44,417 bases of DNA. Origin: Candidatus Avidehalobacter gallistercoris (lineage in GTDB: Bacteria > Bacillota > Dehalobacteriia > UBA4068 > UBA4997). The stretch is taken from the NCBI GenBank assembly GCA_018715045.1, contig DVMH01000031.1, positions 1-44,417 on the forward strand, in the 5' to 3' direction. The notes beneath the pieces were generated by a model that saw only the letters and a list, made by a program, of their open reading frames with translations, had not been told where the DNA came from and searched no databases. The position numbers were made by a program, and so were the translations under genes. Positions 25,563 through 33,642 of this stretch are shown here, piece after piece. Position 1 is the stretch's first letter; every line of letters starts with the position of its first letter.

Positions 25563-26755
25563 GCGCACACCTCCGTTAACACGTCAGTCAATATCTGCAA
25601 AAACTCGTCCGCTTCTTTCCGGCTGATATTCAAGGGTGGAATAAAACGCAGCACTGTGCCCGCCGTGCAGTTGATCAACAGTCCGCGCTCCAGACACTTC
25701 TTCACGATATCTGCGCCGGGGATAGATAACTGCAAGCCAAGCAGCAACCCTTCGCCCCTCACCTCCAGCAGGCAGGAATATTTGGCAATCATCTCGTTCA
25801 AACGCTCTTTGATATACGCACCGGTGGCCGCCGCCTGCGCCGGAACGTCTTTGGCCAGCATTTCATGCAGCACCGCCAGCCCCGCAGCACAGGCCACGGG
25901 ATTGCCGCCGAAAGTGGAGCCGTGATCGCCCGGCTTGAACGCCTGCGCCACCCGGTCTTTCGCCATAAACGCGCCCAACGGCATACCTCCGCCCAACGCT
26001 TTTGCCAGCGTGATGATATCGGGGCAAACGCCGCTATTCTGATAAGCGAACAGTTTGCCCGTGCGCCCTATGCCCGTCTGTACCTCGTCATAAATCAGCA
26101 GGATATCACGCTCGTCACAAAGCTGCCGCAGCGCCCGCAAAAACTCTTTATCTGCGGGATAAACGCCGCCCTCGCCCTGCACCGGCTCCAGCATAATAGC
26201 GCAGGTCTCATCATCCAAAGCCGCCAGCACAGAGTTCAGATTGTTATACTGCGCATATTTGAACCCGGGAGCCAGAGGCTCAAAGCCCAGATGCATCTTG
26301 TCCTGCCCGGTGGCCGTCAACGTCAACAGCGTTCGCCCATGAAACGAGTTTTTCATGGTGATGACGGTTTTGCGCTCTGGATGTTCCTTATAAACAGCGT
26401 AACGCCGCGCCAGCTTTACCGCGCCCTCGTTAGCCTCCGCACCGCTGTTACCGAAGAATACTTTGTCGAAATCGGAATTCTCCACCAACTGCTGCGCCAG
26501 CTGCACCTGCGGCTCCAGCCAATAGAGATTGGAAGCGTGTATCAGCTGATGCGCCTGCTCGCTGATGGCCTGCGCCACAGCCGGATGAGCGTGACCCAGC
26601 ACGTTCACGGCGATACCCGCCACAAAATCCAGATATTTATTGCCGTCGGCGTCAAAAACGTATGATCCTTCGCCACGCACCATGGCAATGGGCAAGCGGT
26701 TAAACACATTCATGCAGTATTTTTCGCCTGTTTTTTTGATGTCCACATTGTTCAT
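25559..26755 (-). CDS. argD: Acetylornithine aminotransferase
   Basis: 398 residues, PLP fold-type I, class III. It transaminates N-acetylglutamate semialdehyde to N-acetylornithine. Seen: YLDFVAGIAVNVLGHAHP (about residue 42), NSGAEANEGAVKLAR (about 105), MKNSFHGRTLLTLTATGQ (about 135), LIYDEVQTGIGRTGK (about 215, PLP Asp), LAKALGGGMPLGAFM (about 246, PLP Lys) and GSTFGGNPVACAAG (about 275). It overlaps argF by ATGA and follows argB by 14 bases. Confidence 0.96.
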   Translation of the reverse strand: MNNVDIKKTGEKYCMNVFNRLPIAMVRGEGSYVFDADGNKYLDFVAGIAVNVLGHAHPAVAQAISEQAHQLIHASNLYWLEPQVQLAQQLVENSDFDKVFFGNSGAEANEGAVKLARRYAVYKEHPERKTVITMKNSFHGRTLLTLTATGQDKMHLGFEPLAPGFKYAQYNNLNSVLAALDDETCAIMLEPVQGEGGVYPADKEFLRALRQLCDERDILLIYDEVQTGIGRTGKLFAYQNSGVCPDIITLAKALGGGMPLGAFMAKDRVAQAFKPGDHGSTFGGNPVACAAGLAVLHEMLAKDVPAQAAATGAYIKERLNEMIAKYSCLLEVRGEGLLLGLQLSIPGADIVKKCLERGLLINCTAGTVLRFIPPLNISRKEADEFLQILTDVLTEVCA

Positions 26756-26769
26756 GCCAAACGCCCTCC

Positions 26770-27636
26770 TTATTTATTGACTACCATGGTACCAATGCCC
26801 TCACGGGTAAAAATTTCCAGCAATATGCAGTGCAGCACCCGCCCGTCCAGAATATGTACGGTGTTCACGCCGTTTTGCACAGCATGAACACAGCAGTCGA
26901 TCTTGGGGAGCATACCCCCTGCAATCACGCCATCTTTCTTCAAGCCCTCCACCAGACGCACAGGAAGGATGGATATCAGCGAGCTTTTATCCTTATAATC
27001 ACGGAAAAGCCCTTCCACGTCAGTCAGCAGCACCAGCTTTTCCGCTTTAAGCGCCGCCGCCACTGCACCCGCCGCCAAATCGGCGTTAACATTATAGCTT
27101 TCGCCGTGACGGCCAATTGCCACCGGGGAAATGACCGGTATATACTCCTGATCCAGCAGCGAATTCAGCAAATTAACGTTGACGCTTTCCACCTCGCCTA
27201 CCAGGCCAAGGTCATCTTCACCCCGCTTTTTGTGGGCGACCAGCAGGTTCGCGTCCGCACCGGAAAGCCCCACTGCCGAGCCGCCGTTCTGGTTCAGATA
27301 TTTGACGATACTGCTGTTCACCTTACCGTTCAGTACCATCTCCACCACCTGCATAGTGGCCGGATCTGTTACGCGCTGACCGCCGATAAACTCCGATTGT
27401 ATCTGCATTTTATCAAGCATACTATTGATATCAGGACCGCCGCCGTGCACCACCACCGGACGCATACCGACCAGCTGCATCAGTACCACATCTTTCAGCA
27501 CGGCTTCTTTAAGTTCCTCATTGATCATGGCGTTGCCGCCGTATTTTATCACCACCGTTTTGCCGTGAAATTTCCTGATGTACGGCAGCGCCTCCACCAG
27601 TATCGACGCCTTGTCGATAGCTGAAAAATCGTTCAT
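26770..27636 (-). CDS. argB: Acetylglutamate kinase
   Basis: 288 residues. It phosphorylates N-acetylglutamate. [15 protein letters not shown] (about residue 27, ATP Lys), [17 protein letters not shown] (about residue 58) and [15 protein letters not shown] (about residue 240) are family motifs. The N-terminal helix that forms arginine-sensitive hexamers seems present ([14 protein letters not shown]), so feedback by arginine is possible, as inference. It lies 32 bases after argJ. Confidence 0.96.
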   Translation of the reverse strand: MNDFSAIDKASILVEALPYIRKFHGKTVVIKYGGNAMINEELKEAVLKDVVLMQLVGMRPVVVHGGGPDINSMLDKMQIQSEFIGGQRVTDPATMQVVEMVLNGKVNSSIVKYLNQNGGSAVGLSGADANLLVAHKKRGEDDLGLVGEVESVNVNLLNSLLDQEYIPVISPVAIGRHGESYNVNADLAAGAVAAALKAEKLVLLTDVEGLFRDYKDKSSLISILPVRLVEGLKKDGVIAGGMLPKIDCCVHAVQNGVNTVHILDGRVLHCILLEIFTREGIGTMVVNK

Positions 27637-27668
27637 TTTGCCTGTTCTCCCATTATGTTTAAAGTTTA

Positions 27669-28919
27669 TCAGCTGCGATAATCCGCGTTGATGTTCACAT
27701 ATTCATGGCTTAAATCGCAGCCCCAGGACGTAGCGGTATACGCGCCGTTTCCCAAAGAGAGCAGTATTTTTATCTCCCGCTCCTGCAGAATCCTGGCAGC
27801 CAGTTCCTCGTTAAACTTCAAACCAGCGCCGTTTTGCATCAAATCAATGCCGCCAGCCACGCTTTCCAGACGCAGGTTGACCGCCTGCGTGTCAAACTCG
27901 GCGCCGGAATAACCCGCCGCGCAGATGATACGCCCCCAGTTAGCGTCCTCGCCGTAAAATGCCGACTTGACCAGGCTGGAGCCAACCACCGCCTTGGCCG
28001 CCAACCGCGCATCTTTAAGCGTGGCTGCACCGGAGACGACACATTCCAGCAGCTTGGTTGCACCTTCGCCGTCATATGCCATCAGCTTGGCCAGCCGTGC
28101 CGCCACAAACGTCAACGCTGCCACAAACGCCGCATAACCCTCGTTGTTCGCCGCCACTGGTTCGTTTGCCGCCACACCGTTCGCCAGCACCAGCATGGTA
28201 TCGTTAGTGGAGGTATCGCCGTCCACCGTCACCATGTTGAACGTTGCTCCCGCCGCCTCGGCAACAGCTTTTTGCAGGGCGGACTGCTCAATCGCCAGAT
28301 CGGTGGTGATGAAACACAGCATGGTCGCCATGTTGGGGTGAATCATACCGCTGCCCTTGGCCATGCCGCCCACTGTGATCAGTTTGCCCTGATATTCATA
28401 GGTAACAGCGCACTGCTTCAGACAGGTGTCCGTCGTCATGATGGCCTCGGCGGCGTCCTTGCCGCCCTCATAAGACAGCTTTCCGGCTATGGCCGAAACG
28501 CCGTCCAGCACGGTTTTTATCGGCATTTCTACACCAATTACACCGGTGCTGCACACCAGCACTTCGTTTGTTGGGATATTTAATGCCCCGCCTACAGCCT
28601 GCGCCATCTGCGCCGCGTGCTCGTCGCCAGTTTGGCCGGTGCAGGCGTTGGCGTTGCCGCTGTTCACCACGATGGCGCGCGCTTTGCCTTGTGCGTTCAC
28701 CTTGCGGCACCAGTTGACCGGCGCCGCCGCAAATTTATTCTGTGTAAACACACCGCCACAAACCGCAGGAACCTCCGACGCCAGCAGAGCCAGATCCCGC
28801 TTGGCCGGGTTATTCTTGATACCGGCGTGTATTCCAGCTGCCACAAAGCCCTTGGCCGCCGTCACGCCGCCGCCGATCTCCTGCATGGCATAGGCAGCGT
28901 TAAAATTCTGTTCAGTCAA
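27669..28919 (-). CDS. argJ: Bifunctional glutamate/ornithine acetyltransferase
   Basis: 416 residues. ArgJ moves the acetyl group from N-acetylornithine to glutamate, which recycles acetyl groups, and may also use acetyl-CoA. The self-cleavage and nucleophile site is [15 protein letters not shown] near residues 188-202; the Thr of NMATML becomes the catalytic N-terminus of the beta chain. [18 protein letters not shown] near residue 85 and [16 protein letters not shown] near residue 238 are conserved. Having argJ makes a separate argE unnecessary, consistent with its absence. It starts 51 bases after argC ends. Confidence 0.96.
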   Translation of the reverse strand: MTEQNFNAAYAMQEIGGGVTAAKGFVAAGIHAGIKNNPAKRDLALLASEVPAVCGGVFTQNKFAAAPVNWCRKVNAQGKARAIVVNSGNANACTGQTGDEHAAQMAQAVGGALNIPTNEVLVCSTGVIGVEMPIKTVLDGVSAIAGKLSYEGGKDAAEAIMTTDTCLKQCAVTYEYQGKLITVGGMAKGSGMIHPNMATMLCFITTDLAIEQSALQKAVAEAAGATFNMVTVDGDTSTNDTMLVLANGVAANEPVAANNEGYAAFVAALTFVAARLAKLMAYDGEGATKLLECVVSGAATLKDARLAAKAVVGSSLVKSAFYGEDANWGRIICAAGYSGAEFDTQAVNLRLESVAGGIDLMQNGAGLKFNEELAARILQEREIKILLSLGNGAYTATSWGCDLSHEYVNINADYRS

Positions 28920-28970
28920 AATTATCTCACTCTTTCCTTACATATTTATATTTTCGCCGTTTACAGCCTT

Positions 28971-30011
28971 TTATGGCATCATAGGCAGCTGTTCCAGCCC
29001 CATTGTCTCCGGCAGGCCAAACATCAGGTTCAGATTCTGCACCGCTTGCCCGGAGGCTCCCTTAACAATGTTGTCTATCGCCGAGCTGATAATCAGCAGC
29101 CCCGTGCGCCGGTCAAGCTTCAGGTTAATATCGCAGAAGTTGCTGCCAGCCACCCATTTGGTATGCGGCCATACGTCCTCCGGCAGCAAACGCACGAAAT
29201 ATTCGTCCGCATACGCTTCCTGATAAAGCTCACGCAGCTCTTTTTCCGCCACGGGTTCATTCAGCGCTGCGTACACTGTGGCCAAAATTCCCCGGCTCAT
29301 CGGCGTTAAATGCGGTGTGAACAGCACCTGCGCCGGTTTTCCTGCCACACGCGTCAGGCCGCGCTCAATCTCCGGCGTATGGCGGTGCCCCGCCACGCCA
29401 TAGGCGTTGATACTGTCGTTGCTCTCGCAGAACAGCAGATGCTTTTCCGCTTTTCGGCCTGCTCCGGTCAGGCCAGATTTACAGTCGGCAATGACTGGAC
29501 GGCTTAAATCCGCCAGCCCGGCTTTCAGCAGCGGATAGAGAGCCAGCTGCACGCTGGTGGGATAGCAACCGGGATTGCCCACCAGGTTTGCCCCCGCGAT
29601 CTCCTCCCGCCAAATTTCCGGCAGGCCGTATACCGCCTGCGGCAGAAGCTCCGGGTGCGGGTGTCGGGTCTTATACCAGTTTTCATAGACAGACGCGTCA
29701 TCGAAGCGAAAATCCGCGCCCAAGTCGATCACCTTAACGCCGCTGGTTACAAGCTGCGCTGCCGTCTCGGCTGAAACACCGGCGGGCAGCGCCAGAATCA
29801 CCACGTCGCAAGCGACCAGGCGCTCTATATTCATTTCCTCCACCGTCATATTCACTTGGCTGTAAAACCACGGCGATATATCCGCAATCTCCTGCCCGGC
29901 ATTGCTGTGGCCGAAAAGCGCCGCCAACTCCACCTGCGGGTGGCGAGATAAAAGGCGTATCGCCTCGCCGCCGGCATACCCGGCGGCCCCTACGATAGCC
30001 GCTTTGATCAT
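28971..30011 (-). CDS. argC: N-acetyl-gamma-glutamyl-phosphate reductase
   Basis: 346 residues. The NADPH-dependent reductase makes N-acetylglutamate semialdehyde. The Rossmann start is AAIVGAAGYAGGEAIRLL; the active-site cysteine is in LVGNPGCYPTSVQLAL near residue 147; GVAGHRHTPEIERGL near residue 210 holds the conserved His; and TPHLTPMSRGILATVYA near residue 248 is typical. It is the first gene of the arg cluster, behind a near-consensus promoter with an inverted repeat over the -35 box. Confidence 0.97.
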   Translation of the reverse strand: MIKAAIVGAAGYAGGEAIRLLSRHPQVELAALFGHSNAGQEIADISPWFYSQVNMTVEEMNIERLVACDVVILALPAGVSAETAAQLVTSGVKVIDLGADFRFDDASVYENWYKTRHPHPELLPQAVYGLPEIWREEIAGANLVGNPGCYPTSVQLALYPLLKAGLADLSRPVIADCKSGLTGAGRKAEKHLLFCESNDSINAYGVAGHRHTPEIERGLTRVAGKPAQVLFTPHLTPMSRGILATVYAALNEPVAEKELRELYQEAYADEYFVRLLPEDVWPHTKWVAGSNFCDINLKLDRRTGLLIISSAIDNIVKGASGQAVQNLNLMFGLPETMGLEQLPMMP

Positions 30012-30047
30012 GGCAAATCACACTCCTTGCAACCGATTATAAGGCAT

Positions 30048-30076
30048 ATTATATACCCGCCGCAGACAAATTGCAA
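30048..30076 (-). promoter_or_regulatory. Promoter of the argCJBDF operon
   Basis: Minus strand: TTGCAA (30076-30071), exactly 17 bases, TATAAT (30053-30048), leading to argC with a leader of about 30 bases. AAGGAGTG precedes the ATG by nine bases. Confidence 0.8.
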
Positions 30077-30087
30077 GAGGCAATTTG
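30067..30087. promoter_or_regulatory. Putative operator overlapping the argC -35 box
   Basis: CAAATTGC (30067-30074) and GCAATTTG (30080-30087) form a perfect 8-base inverted repeat with a 5-base spacer, laid over the -35 hexamer. It does not match the ArgR/AhrC ARG box consensus I know. The position suggests a repressor site, perhaps a divergent arginine operator. That is inference. Confidence 0.45.
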
Positions 30088-30103
30088 CTATAATATGCAA
30101 AAA

Positions 30104-30149
30104 CCGTGTATATTTTATCAGAAATTGCTTTCATGATAAATATACACGG
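30104..30149 (-). terminator. Intrinsic terminator built into the end of the radical SAM-like gene
   Basis: On the minus strand CCGTGTATATTTATCA (30149-30134) pairs with TGATAAAATATACACGG (30120-30104; one extra base) and is followed by TTTTTG. The first arm encodes the last five residues (RVYLS) of the gene ending at 30131, so the stop codon lies in the loop. It separates the sporulation block from the arginine operon. Confidence 0.85.
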
Positions 30150-31006
30150 CGTAAATTGCGCCCGCAAGCGTCGGCACACTGCATAATGCGCTCGCGCTCA
30201 GCAGGGGAAAGCTTTCTCCTGGGCGCGATCAAATGATACGGCAAATCCGGCGAAAACGCCTCCGCCAGATAAGCCGAAAGCCCGGACAACATGATAGGAT
30301 CGTCATTTTTACCGAAAATCAGCGGCGTCGCCACCTCCAAATGCACAGGGCTGTCCGCCAGCAGTTTCAGAGACCGCAGCACCGCATCGAACTGTATCCG
30401 CATTTCCTCGCGATAGAACAGCGGATCAAAACTGAAAAGGTCAAACCGCACGGCGCCAATATATGGCAAAAGTTCAGTAAGCGGCCGGGGATTGATAAAG
30501 CCAGCCGTCGCCAGGATACTGCGCATATCGCATTTTTGCAGCAGCATGGCCGTTTGCATGACAAACTCATACCACAACAGGGGTTCAGCATAAGCGAACG
30601 CCACGCCCACCAGCCCCTGCGGCACCATATTCAGACAAATATTCACGATATCGCGCGGGTAAATGCTGCGTCCGGAGCCGATTTCCGCCCCAAACTGTTC
30701 ACGCCCGCCGCCCGGCGGCTGAAAATTGCAGCCGAAAGAACCCAGCTTCAGCACTGCGCCGCCTGACGCATATTCCACCAGCGGCACACTCTCCACCTTA
30801 GCGAATTGCAGCAGCGCCAGCCAATTATGGTTGGCCGCCCACAGCCGCGCGTCCTTGTTATAGCGTGTGCCGCACCAACCGCGCTCGCCCGGGGCAAGTT
30901 CACAGAAGCGGGGGCAGAGGTCGCAGCCCACTGCGCCCTCCGGCAGACGGTGGCAAAAGGCTGCCTCGCCGCGCGCCACCTGCGGCCCCACCGAATATTC
31001 TCGCAT
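30131..31006 (-). CDS. AmrS-like radical SAM homologue that has lost the cluster motif
   Basis: About 291 residues from the ATG at 31006 (GGAG nine bases upstream); two upstream in-frame ATGs are possible. It aligns throughout with the PflA/AmrS ('AmmeMemoRadiSam') radical SAM family: an N-terminal four-Cys motif CDLCPRFCELAPGERGWCG near residue 28, then LKLGSFGCNF, AFAYAEPLLWYEFV (equivalent of the AYTYNEP motif), IRFDLFS-like VRFDLFSFDPLFYREEM, and a C-terminal HLEVATPLIF. In active enzymes GCNF is followed by xCxxCQN. Here it reads GCNFQPPGGGREQ, so two of the three [4Fe-4S] ligands are missing. Neither other frame supplies them. It probably lacks SAM radical chemistry, or has another role. 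It lies downstream of cwlD in the sporulation block. Confidence 0.75.
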   Translation of the reverse strand: MREYSVGPQVARGEAAFCHRLPEGAVGCDLCPRFCELAPGERGWCGTRYNKDARLWAANHNWLALLQFAKVESVPLVEYASGGAVLKLGSFGCNFQPPGGGREQFGAEIGSGRSIYPRDIVNICLNMVPQGLVGVAFAYAEPLLWYEFVMQTAMLLQKCDMRSILATAGFINPRPLTELLPYIGAVRFDLFSFDPLFYREEMRIQFDAVLRSLKLLADSPVHLEVATPLIFGKNDDPIMLSGLSAYLAEAFSPDLPYHLIAPRRKLSPAERERIMQCADACGRNLRRVYLS

Positions 31007-31086
31007 ACCAAACGTCTCCATAAGCAAAATATATTTATGCGAGTTAATTCGGCAAATTTTGCGCAAACCCTTTTTTGTGGTTCGCA

Positions 31087-31101
31087 TTTGACATTGTCAA
31101 A
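31087..31101. repeat. Perfect palindrome TTTGACATTGTCAAA
   Basis: A 15-base palindrome with a single central base lies in the gap between cwlD and the radical SAM-like gene. It contains TTGACA on either strand, but no well-spaced -10 follows on the minus strand. Function unknown; a regulator site is possible. Confidence 0.4.
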
Positions 31102-31110
31102 AACTTCCGC

Positions 31111-31854
31111 CTAAAAATCGCTCACCGGCTGGTCAGCATAATAACCAATGATACCGAGAAATACCGCATAGGCCGCCAGCTGCTGATAACCGGGGTCAGC
31201 CAGCAGCTTCTCCTCCTCTGGATTGGAGAGAAAACCAACCTCAACCACGATGGAGGGAATTGCCAGATTGTTCACCACATAGATATTCTGAATGGATTTG
31301 GCCTGACGGTCGGTATTTTGCAGCACAGATGCCAGGCTCTGCTGAATACTCTCGGATAAACCCTTCCCCTCGGTACTTCCTGCCGCATAGAACACCTGAC
31401 CGCCACGATATTGCGCCTGCGGAATACTGTTGGCCTGAATAGTGATAAAAAGGTCGGCCTCTGCCTCCTCCGCAATAGCCACCCGCCGCCGTATATCCTC
31501 TCGTTTGGTTTCGGCGATAGCTGCGTCATCCGTCCGTGTTTCTACCACTTTCGCCCCAACCTGCCGCAGCAGGGCAGCCACCCGGCGGCTGACAGCCAGG
31601 TTTACATCCTTTTCCAATGTTCCGGCGCCGCCGATTGCACCAGGATCAAAACCGCCGTGCCCTGCATCAATCACAATGACCTTGCCGAGCAGCGCCAGCG
31701 CCAATGCCTCATGCTCGTCCTTTGCCCCTAAATCGGGCAGACGAAAAGCGCCCGCCAACACTAAAGCAAAAGCCAGCGTCAGCACCAGCAGGCTGCGCAG
31801 ACGCAGCAACCGCCGTGCCGTCCGCAGGCTGATTGGAGCAATTTTCAGTTTCAT
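31111..31854 (-). CDS. cwlD: N-acetylmuramoyl-L-alanine amidase, CwlD type
   Basis: 247 residues from the ATG at 31854 (MKLKIAPISL); the frame extends 32 codons upstream without a better start. A membrane anchor (SLLVLTLAFALVLAGAF) at residues 20-36 is followed by an Amidase_3 domain: VIVIDAGHGGFDPGAIGG (zinc His), TLEKDVNLAVSRR (zinc Glu), FITIQANSIP and VVEVGFLSNPEE (catalytic Glu). At the usual third zinc ligand, S/T-I-H-A-N, this protein has Gln (TIQANS). CwlD removes peptide side chains in spore cortex synthesis, needed for germination. It follows sigG on the same strand, as part of the sporulation block. Confidence 0.85.
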   Translation of the reverse strand: MKLKIAPISLRTARRLLRLRSLLVLTLAFALVLAGAFRLPDLGAKDEHEALALALLGKVIVIDAGHGGFDPGAIGGAGTLEKDVNLAVSRRVAALLRQVGAKVVETRTDDAAIAETKREDIRRRVAIAEEAEADLFITIQANSIPQAQYRGGQVFYAAGSTEGKGLSESIQQSLASVLQNTDRQAKSIQNIYVVNNLAIPSIVVEVGFLSNPEEEKLLADPGYQQLAAYAVFLGIIGYYADQPVSDF

Positions 31855-31994
31855 TACGCCACCACCAGAAAAAAGCTTCTGGGGGATTATATGCCTTGTT
31901 TGGATAAAAATAATTCGTGATAAAAAATTAAAGTTTTTTTTATCCGACAAGTAGTTATCCGAGTCGCCGAAACAGGCAGTGCAAAGTGAAAAAG

Positions 31995-32762
31995 TTAGAC
32001 ATATTTTCTCAATCGAAGCAACGCATTTTTTTCCAAACGACTGACCTGCGCCTGGCTGATACCGATTTCTTCAGCCACCTCCATCTGCGTCTTGCCGACG
32101 AAAAAGCGCAGGCCGATTATCTTCTGTTCCCGCTCGTTCAGAGCGGCAAGAGCATTAGCAATGGCCAGCTGCTCTGTCCAAAGCTGGTCGCCGGCCTTTT
32201 CGTCTTTCACCTGGTCAACCACGTATATCGGGTCGCCGCCGTCGTTATAAATCGGCTCGAACAACGAGACAGGCTCGGCAATCGCGTCCAACGCGAACAC
32301 CACCTGATCTGCCGGCATGGCAAGGCGTTCCGCCACCTCGGCGATTTTCGGTTCACGGCCCTTTTCTGCCGCCAGCTGATCGCGGGCGGAAAGAGCCTTA
32401 TATGCCAAATCACGAACCGATCGGCTAACGCGAATGGTATTGTTATCGCGCAGATACCGCCGTATTTCGCCGATGATCATTGGCACGGCATAGGTGGAAA
32501 AACGTACATTCAGGCTCAGATCAAAATTGTCGATCGCTTTCAAAAGGCCGATACAGCCAACTTGAAAAAGATCGTCAGGATTCTCGCCGCGGCTGCCAAA
32601 GCGCTGCACGATGGAAAGCACCAGACGCAGGTTGCATTTCACCAGCTTATCCCGCGCTTCCTTATCGCCCGCCTTGGCCGCATAAAAAAGCTCGCGCATT
32701 TCCTCGTTGCCCAGTACCGGCAGCTTGGCCGTGTTCACGCCGCATACTTCCACCTTACGCAC
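31995..32762 (-). CDS. sigG: RNA polymerase sporulation sigma factor G
   Basis: 255 residues, starting with GTG behind GGAGG. The N-terminus MRKVEVCGVNTAKLPVL is the sigma-G hallmark, close to the Bacillus sequence. Region 2 is DLFQVGCIGLLKAIDNFDLS then FSTYAVPMIIGEIRRYL; region 3 is VSLFEPIYNDGGDPIYVVDQ; region 4 ends TQMEVAEEIGISQAQVSRLE. Sigma-G directs late forespore genes, including SASPs and germination proteins. It follows sigE by 118 bases, the conserved spoIIGA-sigE-sigG order. A forespore-type promoter and a hairpin lie directly upstream. Confidence 0.97.
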   Translation of the reverse strand: MRKVEVCGVNTAKLPVLGNEEMRELFYAAKAGDKEARDKLVKCNLRLVLSIVQRFGSRGENPDDLFQVGCIGLLKAIDNFDLSLNVRFSTYAVPMIIGEIRRYLRDNNTIRVSRSVRDLAYKALSARDQLAAEKGREPKIAEVAERLAMPADQVVFALDAIAEPVSLFEPIYNDGGDPIYVVDQVKDEKAGDQLWTEQLAIANALAALNEREQKIIGLRFFVGKTQMEVAEEIGISQAQVSRLEKNALLRLRKYV

Positions 32763-32777
32763 CGCTATCGCCTCCGA

Positions 32778-32835
32778 AATAATTTGAGTTTTTTATAATA
32801 ATCAAATTATTGCCGGAAGCCAGGGCAAATATTCA
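32778..32835 (-). promoter_or_regulatory. sigG leader: forespore-type promoter and hairpin before the ribosome binding site
   Basis: Minus strand: TGAATA (32835-32830), 18 bases, AATAATT (32811-32805). The -35 equals the sigma-F/G consensus and the -10 is a partial match to CATACTA. AATAATTTGA and TCAAATTATT (32811-32802 and 32787-32778) form a perfect 10-base inverted repeat. Its second arm ends two bases before the GGAGG of sigG. The full hairpin would only form in RNA reading through from sigE. Confidence 0.55.
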
Positions 32836-32880
32836 AGCGGCGCGGCGTTAACTTCTGCCAGAAAAGGCCAATATCCGCGC

Positions 32881-33642
32881 TTATTCCAGACGGCTCATTT
32901 CTTTTTTAAGGCGGCTGAAGATGCGCTTCTCCAGCCGGGAAATATAAGACTGCGAAATACCCAGCATATCCGCCACCTCTTTCTGTGTCAGCGGCTTCTG
33001 GCCAAACAGGCCGAACCTTAGCTCCACGATTTTCTTCTCGCGCGGCGAGAGGGTAGCTATGGCCTGCCGCAGCAGTTTGCGGTCAACCTCCTCCTCCAGC
33101 TCACGGTAAATTATATCGCCGTCGGTGCCCAAGACGTCGGAAAGCAACAGTTCGTTGCCGTCCCAGTCGATATTGAGCGGTTCGTCAAATGAGACCTCGC
33201 TCTTCAGCTTGCTGCTGCGCCGCAGCGTCATCAAAATTTCGTTTTCAATACAACGCGAGGCATAGGTGGCCAGCTTGATTTTCTTTTCCGGGTTAAACGT
33301 ATTCACTGCCTTTATGAGCCCAATCGTGCCGATGGACGCCAGATCCTCCAGCCCCAGCCCGGTGTTCTCAAATTTGCGCGCTATGTACACCACCAGCCGC
33401 AGATTATGCTCAATCAGCGCGCTCTTGACATTGGTATCGCCCGCTGCCAGCCGCTTCATCAGCTCTCGCTCCTCCTCGGCAGAAAGCGGCGCTGGCAGCG
33501 CCTCGCCTCCGCCCACATAATATACTCCCGGCTCCTCCTGCCCCAGAATATGCCGCAAACACGCATTAAGGCGTCTTTTAAGCCATGCCAGCCAATTACC
33601 GTCCGGCAACTCAACAACTTCCTGTTTCAATTCCTGCTTCAT
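32881..33642 (-). CDS. sigE: Pro-sigma-E, mother-cell sporulation sigma factor
   Basis: 253 residues from the ATG at 33642, overlapping the spoIIGA stop as ATGA. The pro-sequence [12 protein letters not shown]... ends at the conserved [15 protein letters not shown] (Tyr-Tyr at residues 41-42), about 14 residues longer than in Bacillus. Then come [39 protein letters not shown], the region [20 protein letters not shown] and the C-terminal [17 protein letters not shown]. Sigma-E runs the mother-cell programme after its pro-sequence is removed by SpoIIGA. Confidence 0.97.
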   Translation of the reverse strand: MKQELKQEVVELPDGNWLAWLKRRLNACLRHILGQEEPGVYYVGGGEALPAPLSAEEERELMKRLAAGDTNVKSALIEHNLRLVVYIARKFENTGLGLEDLASIGTIGLIKAVNTFNPEKKIKLATYASRCIENEILMTLRRSSKLKSEVSFDEPLNIDWDGNELLLSDVLGTDGDIIYRELEEEVDRKLLRQAIATLSPREKKIVELRFGLFGQKPLTQKEVADMLGISQSYISRLEKRIFSRLKKEMSRLE

